Assembly: GCA_913058495.1 (NCBI GenBank) | Contig: CAJXQC010000005.1 | Coordinates: 1 to 64,000 of the forward strand | Length of the DNA: 64,000 bases | Source: an uncultured Balneola sp. | GTDB lineage: Bacteria; Bacteroidota; Rhodothermia; Balneolales; Balneolaceae | Direction of reading: 5' to 3' | In this document: in pieces, positions 52,395-61,202 of the stretch | Position numbering within the stretch: the stretch's first letter is position 1 | Layout: each line of letters opens with the position of its first letter | Program-made: the position numbers and the translations under genes | Notes under the pieces: model-generated | Seen by the model: the letters and a program-made list of their open reading frames with translations, nothing else | Databases searched by the model: none | Told to the model about the DNA's origin: nothing

Positions 52395-53594
52395 ATGAAA
52401 CATTTATTATTAACACTTTCGGTTTTAATTTTAATTGGTTGTTCACCTGAAAAAAAGCAACCTCAGTTGTTGCTGATATCTTTCGACGGATTTAGGGCAG
52501 ATTACTTATCGAAAACGGAAACCCCAAATTTTGATCGTCTGATCAAAAATGGCGCAACTGCAGAAGGATTAATCCCGATCTTCCCAACGAAAACATTTCC
52601 AAACCACTATGCCATAGCTACGGGTTTATATCCGGAGAATAATGGATTGATCGGTAACAACATGTACGATCCTGAAATGGACGCAAGATATTCCATGGGA
52701 AACAGGGATGCAGTTGAAAATCCGGATTGGTATTCAGGTGAACCGATCTGGAATACAGTAGAAAAAGCAGGTAAAAAGGCAGGAACTATGTTCTGGATAG
52801 GTTCCGAAGCTCCCATTCAGAATATGAGACCGAGTCACTGGAAAAGTTATGACGGAAGTATTCCTAACGAAGCCAGAATCGATACTGTGCTAAAATGGAT
52901 GACAAGAGAGAAAAACCCTGTAGATTTTGGAACACTCTACTTTAGTTTTGTTGACAGTCAGGGACATCGCTACGGCCCGGATTCAGAAGAAGTAATTGAA
53001 GCTATCCAACAAGCTGATGAATTGGTTGGATATTTGATGAAGGAAATGGAGAGTAACGAATCCATTAATTTGATGATCGTTTCAGATCACGGGATGATCG
53101 AAGTGTCTCCATCAAGAAAAGTTACTTTGGATGACTACATCGACGTGAATAAAATAGAGATTATATCGTACTCTCCTGCACTTATGTTTAATGTAGAAGG
53201 TGAAGGCGAGAAAGAGTTTTTTGAAAGCCTGAAAAAGAAAGAAGGAAATTTCAAAGTATATCTAAAAGAAAATATTCCGGACCGTTATCATTTAAAAAAT
53301 AACAGCAGAGTTCCGGAAGTTCTTATGGTAGCGGAAGAAGGATATACAATAAATACGAAGCAGTTTTTTGAATCAAGGGGTGGTGATTATCCAACCGGTG
53401 GCGCGCACGGTTTTGATAATGCCAATCCTAAAATGGATGCAATTTTTGTCGCTTATGGACCGGCATTCAAAAAAGGCGTAAAACTAAGCCGCTTCGAAAA
53501 CATTCATCTTTATGAAGTTATGGCGAAAATATTGAATATTGAACCGGCTCCGAATGATGGAGATATTGATGCTGTTATTGAGATACTTCAATAA
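52395..53594 (+). CDS. ectonucleotide pyrophosphatase/phosphodiesterase (NPP family)
   Basis: The 399-residue alkaline-phosphatase-superfamily enzyme is a lipoprotein (MKHLLLTLSVLILIGC, Cys16). The metal Asp31 lies in LLISFDGFRADYL. The nucleophile is Thr67 in PTKTFPNHY, with Asn88 21 residues later, as in known bacterial NPPs. SDHGMIEV gives further zinc ligands, and GGAHGFDN near the end another. It would cleave phosphodiester or pyrophosphate bonds in nucleotides outside the cytoplasm, probably in the periplasm. It lies 37 nt after the NHL lipoprotein and could share its operon. Confidence 0.9.
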   Translation: MKHLLLTLSVLILIGCSPEKKQPQLLLISFDGFRADYLSKTETPNFDRLIKNGATAEGLIPIFPTKTFPNHYAIATGLYPENNGLIGNNMYDPEMDARYSMGNRDAVENPDWYSGEPIWNTVEKAGKKAGTMFWIGSEAPIQNMRPSHWKSYDGSIPNEARIDTVLKWMTREKNPVDFGTLYFSFVDSQGHRYGPDSEEVIEAIQQADELVGYLMKEMESNESINLMIVSDHGMIEVSPSRKVTLDDYIDVNKIEIISYSPALMFNVEGEGEKEFFESLKKKEGNFKVYLKENIPDRYHLKNNSRVPEVLMVAEEGYTINTKQFFESRGGDYPTGGAHGFDNANPKMDAIFVAYGPAFKKGVKLSRFENIHLYEVMAKILNIEPAPNDGDIDAVIEILQ

Positions 53595-53663
53595 TTTGAA
53601 TTGCATCTAATGCTTCAGCCTGAGATATTCCGAATCATCTAATGAAAATACAAAAATAACATA

Positions 53664-53999
53664 ATGCCCTACATTGTAACTGAACCTTGTGTTCAATGTA
53701 AATATACTAACTGCGCTGCTGTTTGCCCTGTAGACGCTTTTCGGGAAGGACCTAATTTTCTGACTATCGATCCAAATGAATGCATTGATTGCGATGCATG
53801 TGTTTCAGAATGTCCGGTAGAAGCTATTTACCCTGATGACGAAGTACCTGAAAAGTGGGAACATTATATCGAATTGAATGAACGTCTTGCAGAACAGTGG
53901 GAAGACAGAGTAATCAATGAAACTCAGGACGCTCTCCCCGATGCAGATGAATGGGCAACCAAAGAAGATAAATTAGGCGAGCTTCAGGAAGAGTGGTAG
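53664..53999 (+). CDS. fdxA: 7Fe ferredoxin (FdxA type)
   Basis: The 111-residue ferredoxin carries eight cysteines: 9, 12, 17, 21 in CVQCKYTNCAAVCP and 40, 43, 46, 50 in CIDCDACVSECP. The spacing x2-x4-x3 in the first motif matches the 3Fe-4S site and the second the 4Fe-4S site of FdxA. The conserved EGPNFLTIDPNECIDC fits the family. The C-terminal tail ends with LQEEW. It transfers electrons in the cytosol; the partner is unknown. Confidence 0.94.
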   Translation: MPYIVTEPCVQCKYTNCAAVCPVDAFREGPNFLTIDPNECIDCDACVSECPVEAIYPDDEVPEKWEHYIELNERLAEQWEDRVINETQDALPDADEWATKEDKLGELQEEW

Positions 54000-54005
54000 T
54001 TTTAA

Positions 54006-54088
54006 GTCATTCCGAACTTGTTTCGGAATCTTATACTTTTCGAAGCCTTGATTAAACATTAAAGATCCTGAAACAAGTTCAGGATGAC
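54006..54088. repeat. imperfect REP-like palindrome (long inverted repeat)
   Basis: A 27 nt arm (54006-54032, starting GTCATTCCGAACTTGTTTCG) is complementary to 54062-54088 (starting AAGATCCTGAAACAAGTTCA) with only four mismatches, separated by 29 nt. Both arms belong to the CCTGAAACAAGTTCAGGATGAC repeat class that I recall as widespread in Bacteroidota and some other bacteria. It lies just after fdxA, before folP, and could act as a terminator or a remnant of a mobile repeat. Confidence 0.85.
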
Positions 54089-54142
54089 CTATTTTTATTT
54101 GACATCTCAAAACTTGATTTAAACTTTACTACTCCCCAAATA

Positions 54143-54925
54143 ATGGGGATCATAAATGCCACTCCTGACTCATTCAGCGATGGAGGTAAGTACATTCATG
54201 TAGAGCGCGCACTCGACGGGATCCATATTATGCGCAGAGATGGAGCTTCTATCATTGATATTGGTGGCGAGTCTACCCGTCCGGGATCGGATCCGGTTTC
54301 TGAACAGGAAGAAATAGATCGAGTTATTCCTGTTCTTGAAAAAGCTGTACAGACATTCCCAGATCTCGTTTATTCTATCGATACAACTAAGTTTAAAGTA
54401 GCTGAAGAAGCGTTGAAAATCGGAGCAGGGGTAATTAATGATATAAGCGGTTTACAGAAATCTCCAGCTATGGCAGAACTTGCAGCTGAACACGACGCAG
54501 CCTATGTGATTATGCATTCTCAGGGAGATCCGAAAACAATGCAGGATGCTCCGAAATATGATGATGTAATAGAAGATTTACTTCAGTTTTTTGAAAACAA
54601 GGTGGCTTTTGCTCAGTCAAAAGGAGTGCAGAAAATAATTATTGATCCGGGTATTGGCTTTGGCAAAACTCTGGAGCATAATTTAAAATTACTCGCCCAT
54701 CTTGATAAATTCACAAAAATTGGCGTTCCTGTGTTAATTGGAGCATCACGGAAATCGATGATCGGAAAAATTCTGGACGAGAGACCTGCTGATGATCGGT
54801 TGATCGGAACGGTTTCAGTTCATTATGATGCACTCATGAAAGGAGTAAAAATACTTCGTGTGCATGATGTTAAGGAAGCTTCCGATTCATTACGTATATT
54901 CCAAGCAATTCAATCACAACGCTAG
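54143..54925 (+). CDS. folP: dihydropteroate synthase
   Basis: DHPS joins p-aminobenzoate to dihydropterin pyrophosphate in folate synthesis and is the sulfonamide target. Motifs are NATPDSFSDGG at residues 5-15, GGESTRPG, DTTKFKVAEEAL, NDISG, IIDPGIGFGKT and GASRKSMIG. With ATG 54143 the 260-residue product begins MGIINATPDS, so it lacks the N-terminal 15-25 residues usually found before this motif. The frame is open upstream and there reads FDISKLDLNFTTPQI, which is homologous in style but has no ATG, GTG or TTG. cdaA follows after 12 nt. Confidence 0.93.
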   Translation: MGIINATPDSFSDGGKYIHVERALDGIHIMRRDGASIIDIGGESTRPGSDPVSEQEEIDRVIPVLEKAVQTFPDLVYSIDTTKFKVAEEALKIGAGVINDISGLQKSPAMAELAAEHDAAYVIMHSQGDPKTMQDAPKYDDVIEDLLQFFENKVAFAQSKGVQKIIIDPGIGFGKTLEHNLKLLAHLDKFTKIGVPVLIGASRKSMIGKILDERPADDRLIGTVSVHYDALMKGVKILRVHDVKEASDSLRIFQAIQSQR

Positions 54926-54937
54926 ACGGCCACTACA

Positions 54938-55753
54938 TTGTTTCCCATCGGATTTTTAGAATTCGGAATAAAGGATTTCATCGAAACCCTCATTATAGCA
55001 GGGGTTCTGGTATATCTGTATCGATGGATCAAAGGGACTTTTGCAATTCAGGCTACCATTGGGATCTTTTTTGTGATCCTGATCAATTTTATAATCCGTT
55101 TACTGGGTTTTGAAACCATCAATTTCATTCTCAAAAGTATTCTGGATGTAGGTATTCTGGCGGTGTTTATTCTTTTCCAACCGGAAATCAGAAAGCTTTT
55201 ATACAGAATTGGTAATAACACCAGTTTCGATCGCTTCTTTACCAGAACGGGATCAAATGAAATGATCGATGAGGTAATTGATGCCACTAAAAAAATGGCA
55301 AAAGACAGAACCGGAGCACTAATCGTATTTGCACGTTCTTCTTCGCTACAGGACTTGGTAGACGCCGGGGTAAAAATTGATTCAGCAGTTAAAGCCGAAT
55401 TACTTACAACTATCTTTCAAAAAGATACTCCACTTCATGATGGTGCAATCGTGATCAGGAGCAATAGAATTGTAGCTGCAAGTTGTTATTTGCCCATCTC
55501 ACAAAACCCGAATATTGCTCAGTCTTTTGGTACACGTCACCGTGCAGCGGTTGGTATTAGTGAAACCAATAATGTACTTGTGCTGATAGTGTCGGAAGAA
55601 ACAGGTCGTGTTTCTCTTGCCAGAAACGGAACCCTGAAAAGTGGATTAACAATTCAAAAACTCCGTGCTGAAATGGAAGAAACTTTCGGTAAAGGCGAAT
55701 TTGATTCAGATATGAGTTTTGGTGCTTCCCAGACAGAGATGAATTTGAAATGA
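54938..55753 (+). CDS. cdaA: diadenylate cyclase CdaA
   Basis: CdaA converts two ATP to cyclic di-AMP, a messenger controlling potassium and osmotic balance. The 271-residue protein starts at TTG 54938, giving MFPIGFLEFG. Three membrane segments (about 13-30, 37-56, 62-80) precede the cytosolic DAC domain with LHDGAIVIRSNRI and GTRHRAAVGISE, the catalytic and ATP-binding motifs. It has the same architecture as CdaA of Bacillus. folP lies 12 nt upstream, a linkage I recall in other Bacteroidota. Confidence 0.93.
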   Translation: MFPIGFLEFGIKDFIETLIIAGVLVYLYRWIKGTFAIQATIGIFFVILINFIIRLLGFETINFILKSILDVGILAVFILFQPEIRKLLYRIGNNTSFDRFFTRTGSNEMIDEVIDATKKMAKDRTGALIVFARSSSLQDLVDAGVKIDSAVKAELLTTIFQKDTPLHDGAIVIRSNRIVAASCYLPISQNPNIAQSFGTRHRAAVGISETNNVLVLIVSEETGRVSLARNGTLKSGLTIQKLRAEMEETFGKGEFDSDMSFGASQTEMNLK

Positions 55754-55947
55754 TTTTTGATCACTCACTTATTTTTATTTACGGATGTAGACGTCTTTCT
55801 TGTATAAACAGCTAAATTCTAGCTATAGAATTTGCGCCAGCAGTCCCTTCAGTATCTGTATAATTCGATTCTGTTTTTCATTCTTAAAAATCTTCTCTCA
55901 AAGTCGTACATTTAGGGAGATAGAAGTTTCCATAAAAAACTAACTCC

Positions 55948-58092
55948 ATGTCAGATAATAGTTCCGGTAAAGAAAATTGGAAGAAAGGTGTAGAAAAGCT
56001 TTTAAAAGGTGATAAAGCAGAATCTTTGAACCGACAAAGCCCTGAGGGTTTTGAAATTCAGGCATTGTACGATTCAGAAGATGTTTCGAACAGAAATGTC
56101 GATCCGGGATATCCGGGAGAGTTTCCTTTTACGCGCGGTCCGTATTCCAGTATGTATACTCAGCGACCATGGACGATTCGTCAATACGCAGGATTTTCAA
56201 CTGCAGAAGAGTCGAACAAATTTTATCGTCAGGCACTCGAAAAAGGACAAAAGGGACTTAGTGTGGCTTTTGACCTTGCAACGCACCGGGGCTATGATTC
56301 TGACCATCCACGGGTAGTTGGTGACGTTGGTAAAGCTGGAGTTGCCATCGATTCGGTAGAAGACATGAAGATATTATTTGATGGCATCCCGTTAGATAAA
56401 ATGTCCGTTTCCATGACAATGAACGGAGCGGTGATTCCCATCATGGCAGCGTACATAGTTGCAGCAGAAGAACAGGGAGTTTCAACAGAGAAATTAAGCG
56501 GAACTATTCAGAACGATATTCTGAAAGAGTTCATGGTTCGGAACACCTATATCTATCCTCCACAGGAATCTATGCGATTGGTTTCGGATATCATCGAATA
56601 CACAAGTGAAAAAATGCCTCGCTTTAATTCGATCTCGATTTCTGGATATCATATGCAGGAAGCGGGCGCTGATTCAGCGCTTGAATTGGCTTTCACTCTA
56701 GCTGATGGTTTGGAATATGTTAAAACGGCGGTGGAAAGTGGATTAGATGTAGATGCTTTTGCTCCGAGATTATCTTTCTTTTTTGCGATAGGAATGAATT
56801 TTCTAATGGAAGTGAGCAAGCTCAGAGCCGCAAGAACGCTTTGGGCAGAATTGATGAAAGAACACTTTGAACCAAAGAATCAAAAATCATTGATGTTGAG
56901 AACACATTGCCAGACATCAGGATGGTCATTAACTGCTCAGGATCCGTTAAACAATGTGGTAAGAACTACGATCGAAGCTATGGCTGCAGTGCTTGGCGGA
57001 ACTCAATCTTTGCATACCAACAGTTACGACGAAGCAATTTCTCTGCCGACAGAAACATCATCCCGAATTGCCAGAAATACCCAGACCATTATTCAGGAAG
57101 AAACGGATATCACACACACCGTTGACCCGCTCGGAGGGTCATATGCTATAGAATCCATGACTCATGATCTGAAAGAAAAGGCTAAGACCATCATTAATGA
57201 AGTGATGGAAATGGGCGGAATGGCAAAAGCTATAGAAGAAGGCTATCCGAAGCGAAAGATCGAAGAATCTGCGGCCATCAAACAAGCCGGAATTGATAAG
57301 GGCGATATCACCATAGTTGGTGTGAACAAATACGTAAATGAAAAAGAAGATCCGGTAGATATTTTAGATATCGATAATACCGGAGTTCGGGACGGGCAAG
57401 TTAATTTGATCGATGAGATCAAAGCTAAGCGTGATAAAGTAGCTACTAAAGAAGCATTGTTGGCAATTACTGAAGCGGCTAGATCAGGCGAAGGAAATAT
57501 TCTGGATCTTGCTGTTGAAGCAACGCGAAAAAGAGCCACTGTTGGAGAAATTTCTACAGCACTTGAGCAGGCCTGGGGAAGACATACCGCCACCAATCAA
57601 ACCATAAAAGGAGTGTACGAAAGCGTGTATAAATCGGATAAAGGATATCAAGAAATAAAGTCAAAGATCGATGCATTTTCCGAAGAAGAAGGTCGCCGAC
57701 CAAGAATTTTAGTAGTGAAAATGGGACAGGATGGTCACGATCGTGGAGCTAAAGTAGTTGCAACAGCATTCGCGGATATGGGTTTTGATGTGGATGTAGG
57801 TCCGTTATTCTCAACGCCGGAAGAAGCTGCTAAGCAAGCTATCGAAAATGATGTGCATGTGATCGGTGTTTCTACTTTGGCTGCAGGACACAAAACCTTA
57901 ATTCCTGATCTGGTAAAAATTCTCAAAAAAGAAGAAGCCGGAGATATTATCATTGTGGCGGGTGGAGTAATTCCTGTTCAGGATTATGATTTTCTTTATG
58001 AAGCAGGGGTTTCTGCAATTTTTGGTCCGGGCACAAACATTCCGAAAGCTGCTTCAAAAGTAATTGATGAAATCAGAGCTAAAAAAGCATGA
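55948..58092 (+). CDS. scpA: methylmalonyl-CoA mutase, single-chain type
   Basis: This B12 enzyme interconverts methylmalonyl-CoA and succinyl-CoA in propionate metabolism. The 714-residue chain has a TIM barrel with [18 protein letters not shown] and the catalytic region [20 protein letters not shown]-terminal cobalamin domain has [10 protein letters not shown] with axial His597, then GVSTLAAGH and VAGGVIP. No small mutA-type subunit is encoded next to it, so a homodimer of the E. coli ScpA kind is likely. The meaB gene overlaps its stop (ATGA). Confidence 0.94.
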   Translation: MSDNSSGKENWKKGVEKLLKGDKAESLNRQSPEGFEIQALYDSEDVSNRNVDPGYPGEFPFTRGPYSSMYTQRPWTIRQYAGFSTAEESNKFYRQALEKGQKGLSVAFDLATHRGYDSDHPRVVGDVGKAGVAIDSVEDMKILFDGIPLDKMSVSMTMNGAVIPIMAAYIVAAEEQGVSTEKLSGTIQNDILKEFMVRNTYIYPPQESMRLVSDIIEYTSEKMPRFNSISISGYHMQEAGADSALELAFTLADGLEYVKTAVESGLDVDAFAPRLSFFFAIGMNFLMEVSKLRAARTLWAELMKEHFEPKNQKSLMLRTHCQTSGWSLTAQDPLNNVVRTTIEAMAAVLGGTQSLHTNSYDEAISLPTETSSRIARNTQTIIQEETDITHTVDPLGGSYAIESMTHDLKEKAKTIINEVMEMGGMAKAIEEGYPKRKIEESAAIKQAGIDKGDITIVGVNKYVNEKEDPVDILDIDNTGVRDGQVNLIDEIKAKRDKVATKEALLAITEAARSGEGNILDLAVEATRKRATVGEISTALEQAWGRHTATNQTIKGVYESVYKSDKGYQEIKSKIDAFSEEEGRRPRILVVKMGQDGHDRGAKVVATAFADMGFDVDVGPLFSTPEEAAKQAIENDVHVIGVSTLAAGHKTLIPDLVKILKKEEAGDIIIVAGGVIPVQDYDFLYEAGVSAIFGPGTNIPKAASKVIDEIRAKKA

Positions 58093-59060
58093 CCATTGAC
58101 GAACTTGCAAAAGGGGTTCAGGAAGGAAAACGGAGGCATTTAGCCAAAGCCATCACTCTGGTTGAAAGTAACCGGGAGGCAGATCAACAAACTGCTCAGG
58201 AGCTGATCAGTAAAGTAAGATCGGCTAAAGAAACCATTCGTGTTGGTATTTCCGGAGTTCCCGGAGTGGGAAAAAGCACATTTATAGAAGCGCTTGGAAA
58301 TCTGTTGATCGAAGAGGGCCTGAAAGTGGCGGTGCTGGCTGTAGATCCAAGTAGCCCCGCAACGGGTGGAAGTATTCTTGGTGATAAAACCAGGATGGAA
58401 ACACTTTCATCCAAAGAAGAAGCCTTTATTCGTCCATCTCCAACTTCCGGTACATTGGGAGGAGTAGCAAAACGAACCCGGGAGTCCATGATGCTGTGTG
58501 AAGCCGCCGGATATGATGTGATTTTGGTAGAAACAGTGGGAGTAGGTCAAAGTGAATTTGAAGTAGCTTCAATGGTGGATTGTTTCTTGGTGTTGATGTT
58601 ACCGGGAGCCGGAGATTCACTGCAAGGAATCAAAAGAGGAATCATGGAGATCATTGATATACTTGTGATCAACAAAGCGGATGGTGATCAGGAGAAGATG
58701 GCGAAAAATGCAGTTACGGAATATCAAAACGCATTTCATTTACTGACTCCAAAGTATGATGGAATTGGAGTGGAATTTTTGACCGTCAGCTCCATCAAAA
58801 AGAAAAGAATTGATGAAGCCTGGGAGAAAATTCAGGGGTTTGTTTCTGCATTAAAAGAGAAAGGAATTTTTGAAGCACAAAGAAAAGAGCAGGAATTGAA
58901 CTGGTTTAAACGATTGGTAGAAGACGAAGTGTTAAGGAGACTCTGGGGATCAGAGACAAATAAGGAAAAAGCAGCAGAGCTTGTTGAACAAATTAAAAAA
59001 GGAGAGATAACTCCTGTAAAAGCTGCCTATGATTTTTTGAGCTCAGAAATTAGTAGATAA
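58089..59060 (+). CDS. meaB: methylmalonyl-CoA mutase-associated GTPase MeaB
   Basis: MeaB is a G3E-family GTPase chaperone that protects and reactivates methylmalonyl-CoA mutase and gates cofactor loading. The 323-residue protein has the P-loop [15 protein letters not shown], the family-specific [27 protein letters not shown] (switch II region), and the NKAD base-specificity motif. Its start ATG shares four bases with the mutase stop, so the two are translationally coupled. Confidence 0.96.
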   Translation: MTIDELAKGVQEGKRRHLAKAITLVESNREADQQTAQELISKVRSAKETIRVGISGVPGVGKSTFIEALGNLLIEEGLKVAVLAVDPSSPATGGSILGDKTRMETLSSKEEAFIRPSPTSGTLGGVAKRTRESMMLCEAAGYDVILVETVGVGQSEFEVASMVDCFLVLMLPGAGDSLQGIKRGIMEIIDILVINKADGDQEKMAKNAVTEYQNAFHLLTPKYDGIGVEFLTVSSIKKKRIDEAWEKIQGFVSALKEKGIFEAQRKEQELNWFKRLVEDEVLRRLWGSETNKEKAAELVEQIKKGEITPVKAAYDFLSSEISR

Positions 59061-59137
59061 ACACAAAAACAGTAGCAGAAAAGCGCTTACAATTCGTATA
59101 TTTAAAATCTTACAACCTTCAAAGCAGAATATTTTTA

Positions 59138-60301
59138 ATGGAAGCAACAGAACAACTGGTACCGCCCCTAACTACACTAACAGAAGACGAGCAATTATTA
59201 AAAGATGCCGCAGCTGATTTTGCCCAAGCCTCAATAAAGCCTTTGGTAGAGGAAATGGATGAAAACGCTAAACTTGATCCGGGTCTTATTAAAGAATTCT
59301 TCGAGATGGGTTTAATGGGAATTGATATTCCTGAAAAATATAATGGTGGCGGTGGTACTTTTATGATGTCTGTTGTTGCTATCGAACAGATATCAAAAGT
59401 GGACGGTTCTGTTGGTGTTTTTATGGATGTTCAAAATACATTGGTAAATAATGCCTTTGTAAACTATGCATCTGATTTTTTGAAAGAAAAGTATTTGCCA
59501 CAACTGGCCACAGAAAAAGTGGGAGCATATTGCTTATCTGAAGCTGGATCCGGAAGCGATGCTTTTGCGTTAAAGTGTAAAGCTAAAGAAGATGGTGATT
59601 CCTACATACTGAATGGTGCAAAACTTTGGATCACTAATGCGAATGAAGCAGATATTTTTATCGTACTTGCCAATGTTAATCCTGAAGCAGGATATAAAGG
59701 CATCACCGCATTTGTAGTAGAAAGAGGATTTGAAGGTTTTTCAGTTTCTAAGAAAGAGAATAAGTTGGGAATTCGCGCAAGTTCTACTTGTGAGATCTTA
59801 TTAGAAGATTGCAGAGTTCCTAAAGAGAATGTATTAGGTGAAGTTGGGAAGGGATATAAAGTTGCCATTGAAACCTTAAATGAAGGAAGAATTGGGATCG
59901 GAGCTCAAATGGTAGGAATTGCACAGGGAGCGTTTGACGCTGCTTTGGGATACATACAGGAACGTAAACAGTTTGGCAAAGCTATTGCTGAATTCCAGGG
60001 AGTTCAGTTTCAATTAGCACGCATGGCAACAGATATTGAAACAGCTCGCTTGCTGGTTTATAACGCCGCCAGAATGAAAATGGCCGGACAGCCTTTCCTT
60101 AAAGAAGCTGCAATGGCAAAATATTATTCCTCTGAAGTTGCTGAAAGAGTAGCATCGATGGCTGTGGATCTTTACGGTGGAAATGGATTTGTTAAAGAAT
60201 ATCCTGTTGAGAAATTTTACAGGGATGCTAAGATCGGAAAGATCTATGAAGGAACTACGAACATGCAACTTATGACAATTGCTAAGTTGCTGCTTCGATA
60301 A
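59138..60301 (+). CDS. acyl-CoA dehydrogenase
   Basis: The 387-residue flavoprotein oxidises acyl-CoA to enoyl-CoA. Motifs include CLSEAGSGSDAFALK (FAD/substrate loop), ILNGAKLWITNA, ERKQFGKAIAEFQGVQF, and the C-terminal IYEGTTNMQ in which Glu371 is the expected catalytic base of the short-chain and butyryl-type group. It lies 77 nt after meaB, linking it to branched or odd-chain acyl-CoA breakdown that feeds methylmalonyl-CoA mutase. Exact chain length is unknown. Confidence 0.93.
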   Translation: MEATEQLVPPLTTLTEDEQLLKDAAADFAQASIKPLVEEMDENAKLDPGLIKEFFEMGLMGIDIPEKYNGGGGTFMMSVVAIEQISKVDGSVGVFMDVQNTLVNNAFVNYASDFLKEKYLPQLATEKVGAYCLSEAGSGSDAFALKCKAKEDGDSYILNGAKLWITNANEADIFIVLANVNPEAGYKGITAFVVERGFEGFSVSKKENKLGIRASSTCEILLEDCRVPKENVLGEVGKGYKVAIETLNEGRIGIGAQMVGIAQGAFDAALGYIQERKQFGKAIAEFQGVQFQLARMATDIETARLLVYNAARMKMAGQPFLKEAAMAKYYSSEVAERVASMAVDLYGGNGFVKEYPVEKFYRDAKIGKIYEGTTNMQLMTIAKLLLR

Positions 60302-60314
60302 GTGAGTGAGTAAA

Positions 60315-60336
60315 GGGAGCTTCGGCTCCCTTTTTT
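60315..60336 (+). terminator. UUCG-type terminator after the acyl-CoA dehydrogenase
   Basis: GGGAGC-TTCG-GCTCCC followed by T6 forms a very stable 6 bp UUCG-tetraloop hairpin. It separates the dehydrogenase from the convergent lipoprotein gene. Confidence 0.92.
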
Positions 60337-60347
60337 ATTTCTATGAA

Positions 60348-61085
60348 TTAATCATCCGCGCACCTGAAACCAATATCTTCAGAGCGAACATCTCTTAAAG
60401 TTCCGGTTCTCCAGTAAGTTCGATTAGCAACCATACTTTCATAATAGCTTCCGCCACGAATTATACGAACAGCGTCTTCGTCCAGGCTGTGTTTTCTTTC
60501 CGGCATAGAATAGAACTGATAGTACTCGCCAATCCATTCAAATACATTGCCACTCATATCATAAATGCCCAGATCGTTGGGTTGTTTTGTTCCCACTTCA
60601 ATTGATTCACTCCGGTCTTCATCTTTTGTTAATGCTACTACATAAATTGAATCAAGAGTTGTTGCACCTGATACCACTTGATTTTTTCCACCTGACCTTG
60701 CTGCGTATTCCCATTCGGTTTCAGTAGGTAATCGATATCCAAAAAATTCACAAAAAGCTTTTGCTTCGTCCCAAGTAACATAAGCAACCGCTCGGTTTCC
60801 CCTTTTTTCCAGATCAGATTCAGGTTTTTCCAGGTTTGTTTTATCAGCGAAGTAGTCAAATTGTGTATAGGTGATTTCATATTTACTAATCTTAAATTCA
60901 TCAACCTTTACCTGATGAACAGGTATCGCATCGGTATTTTTTCCTTCATAAAAATCTCCATAGGAAAAAGAACCACCTTCTACCGGTACCAACTCCGGTT
61001 TGTAGTTTTTTTTCTCGTTCAGTTTGAAAAATGAACATCCTGAAAGAGCGATCAACAGAAAGTAAATAATTAGCTTTTGTAACAT
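60348..61085 (-). CDS. formylglycine-generating-enzyme-like (SUMF1) lipoprotein
   Basis: The 245-residue protein has a lipoprotein signal with lipobox LSGC (Cys17). The rest is an FGE-sulfatase/SUMF1 fold: VPVEGGSFSYGD, KISKYEITYTQFDYF, AVAYVTWDEAKAFCEFFGYRLPTETEWEYAA (given in part), NVFEWIGEYY and RIIRGGSYYE, ending DIGFRCADD. The active-site cysteine pair of true formylglycine-generating enzymes is not evident, so it is more likely a structural or gliding/secretion-type relative, as GldK/GldJ are. Function inferred only at fold level. Confidence 0.83.
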   Translation of the reverse strand: MLQKLIIYFLLIALSGCSFFKLNEKKNYKPELVPVEGGSFSYGDFYEGKNTDAIPVHQVKVDEFKISKYEITYTQFDYFADKTNLEKPESDLEKRGNRAVAYVTWDEAKAFCEFFGYRLPTETEWEYAARSGGKNQVVSGATTLDSIYVVALTKDEDRSESIEVGTKQPNDLGIYDMSGNVFEWIGEYYQFYSMPERKHSLDEDAVRIIRGGSYYESMVANRTYWRTGTLRDVRSEDIGFRCADD

Positions 61086-61097
61086 AGAATTTTAATA

Positions 61098-61113
61098 TAC
61101 TATCAAGATAGTA
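61098..61113. promoter_or_regulatory. palindrome in the divergent promoter region
   Basis: TACTATC-AA-GATAGTA is a perfect 7 bp inverted repeat in the 117 nt gap between the SUMF1 lipoprotein and the PAS protein genes. It could be an operator for a dimeric regulator. No supporting evidence beyond symmetry and location. Confidence 0.35.
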
Positions 61114-61202
61114 GAATGTAAAAAATTTCTGCTTCAGAATGGAATGGTTTAAAGTATTGAATAGTTATAAACCTAAATATACCCTCTATAAACACTATCG
61201 CA

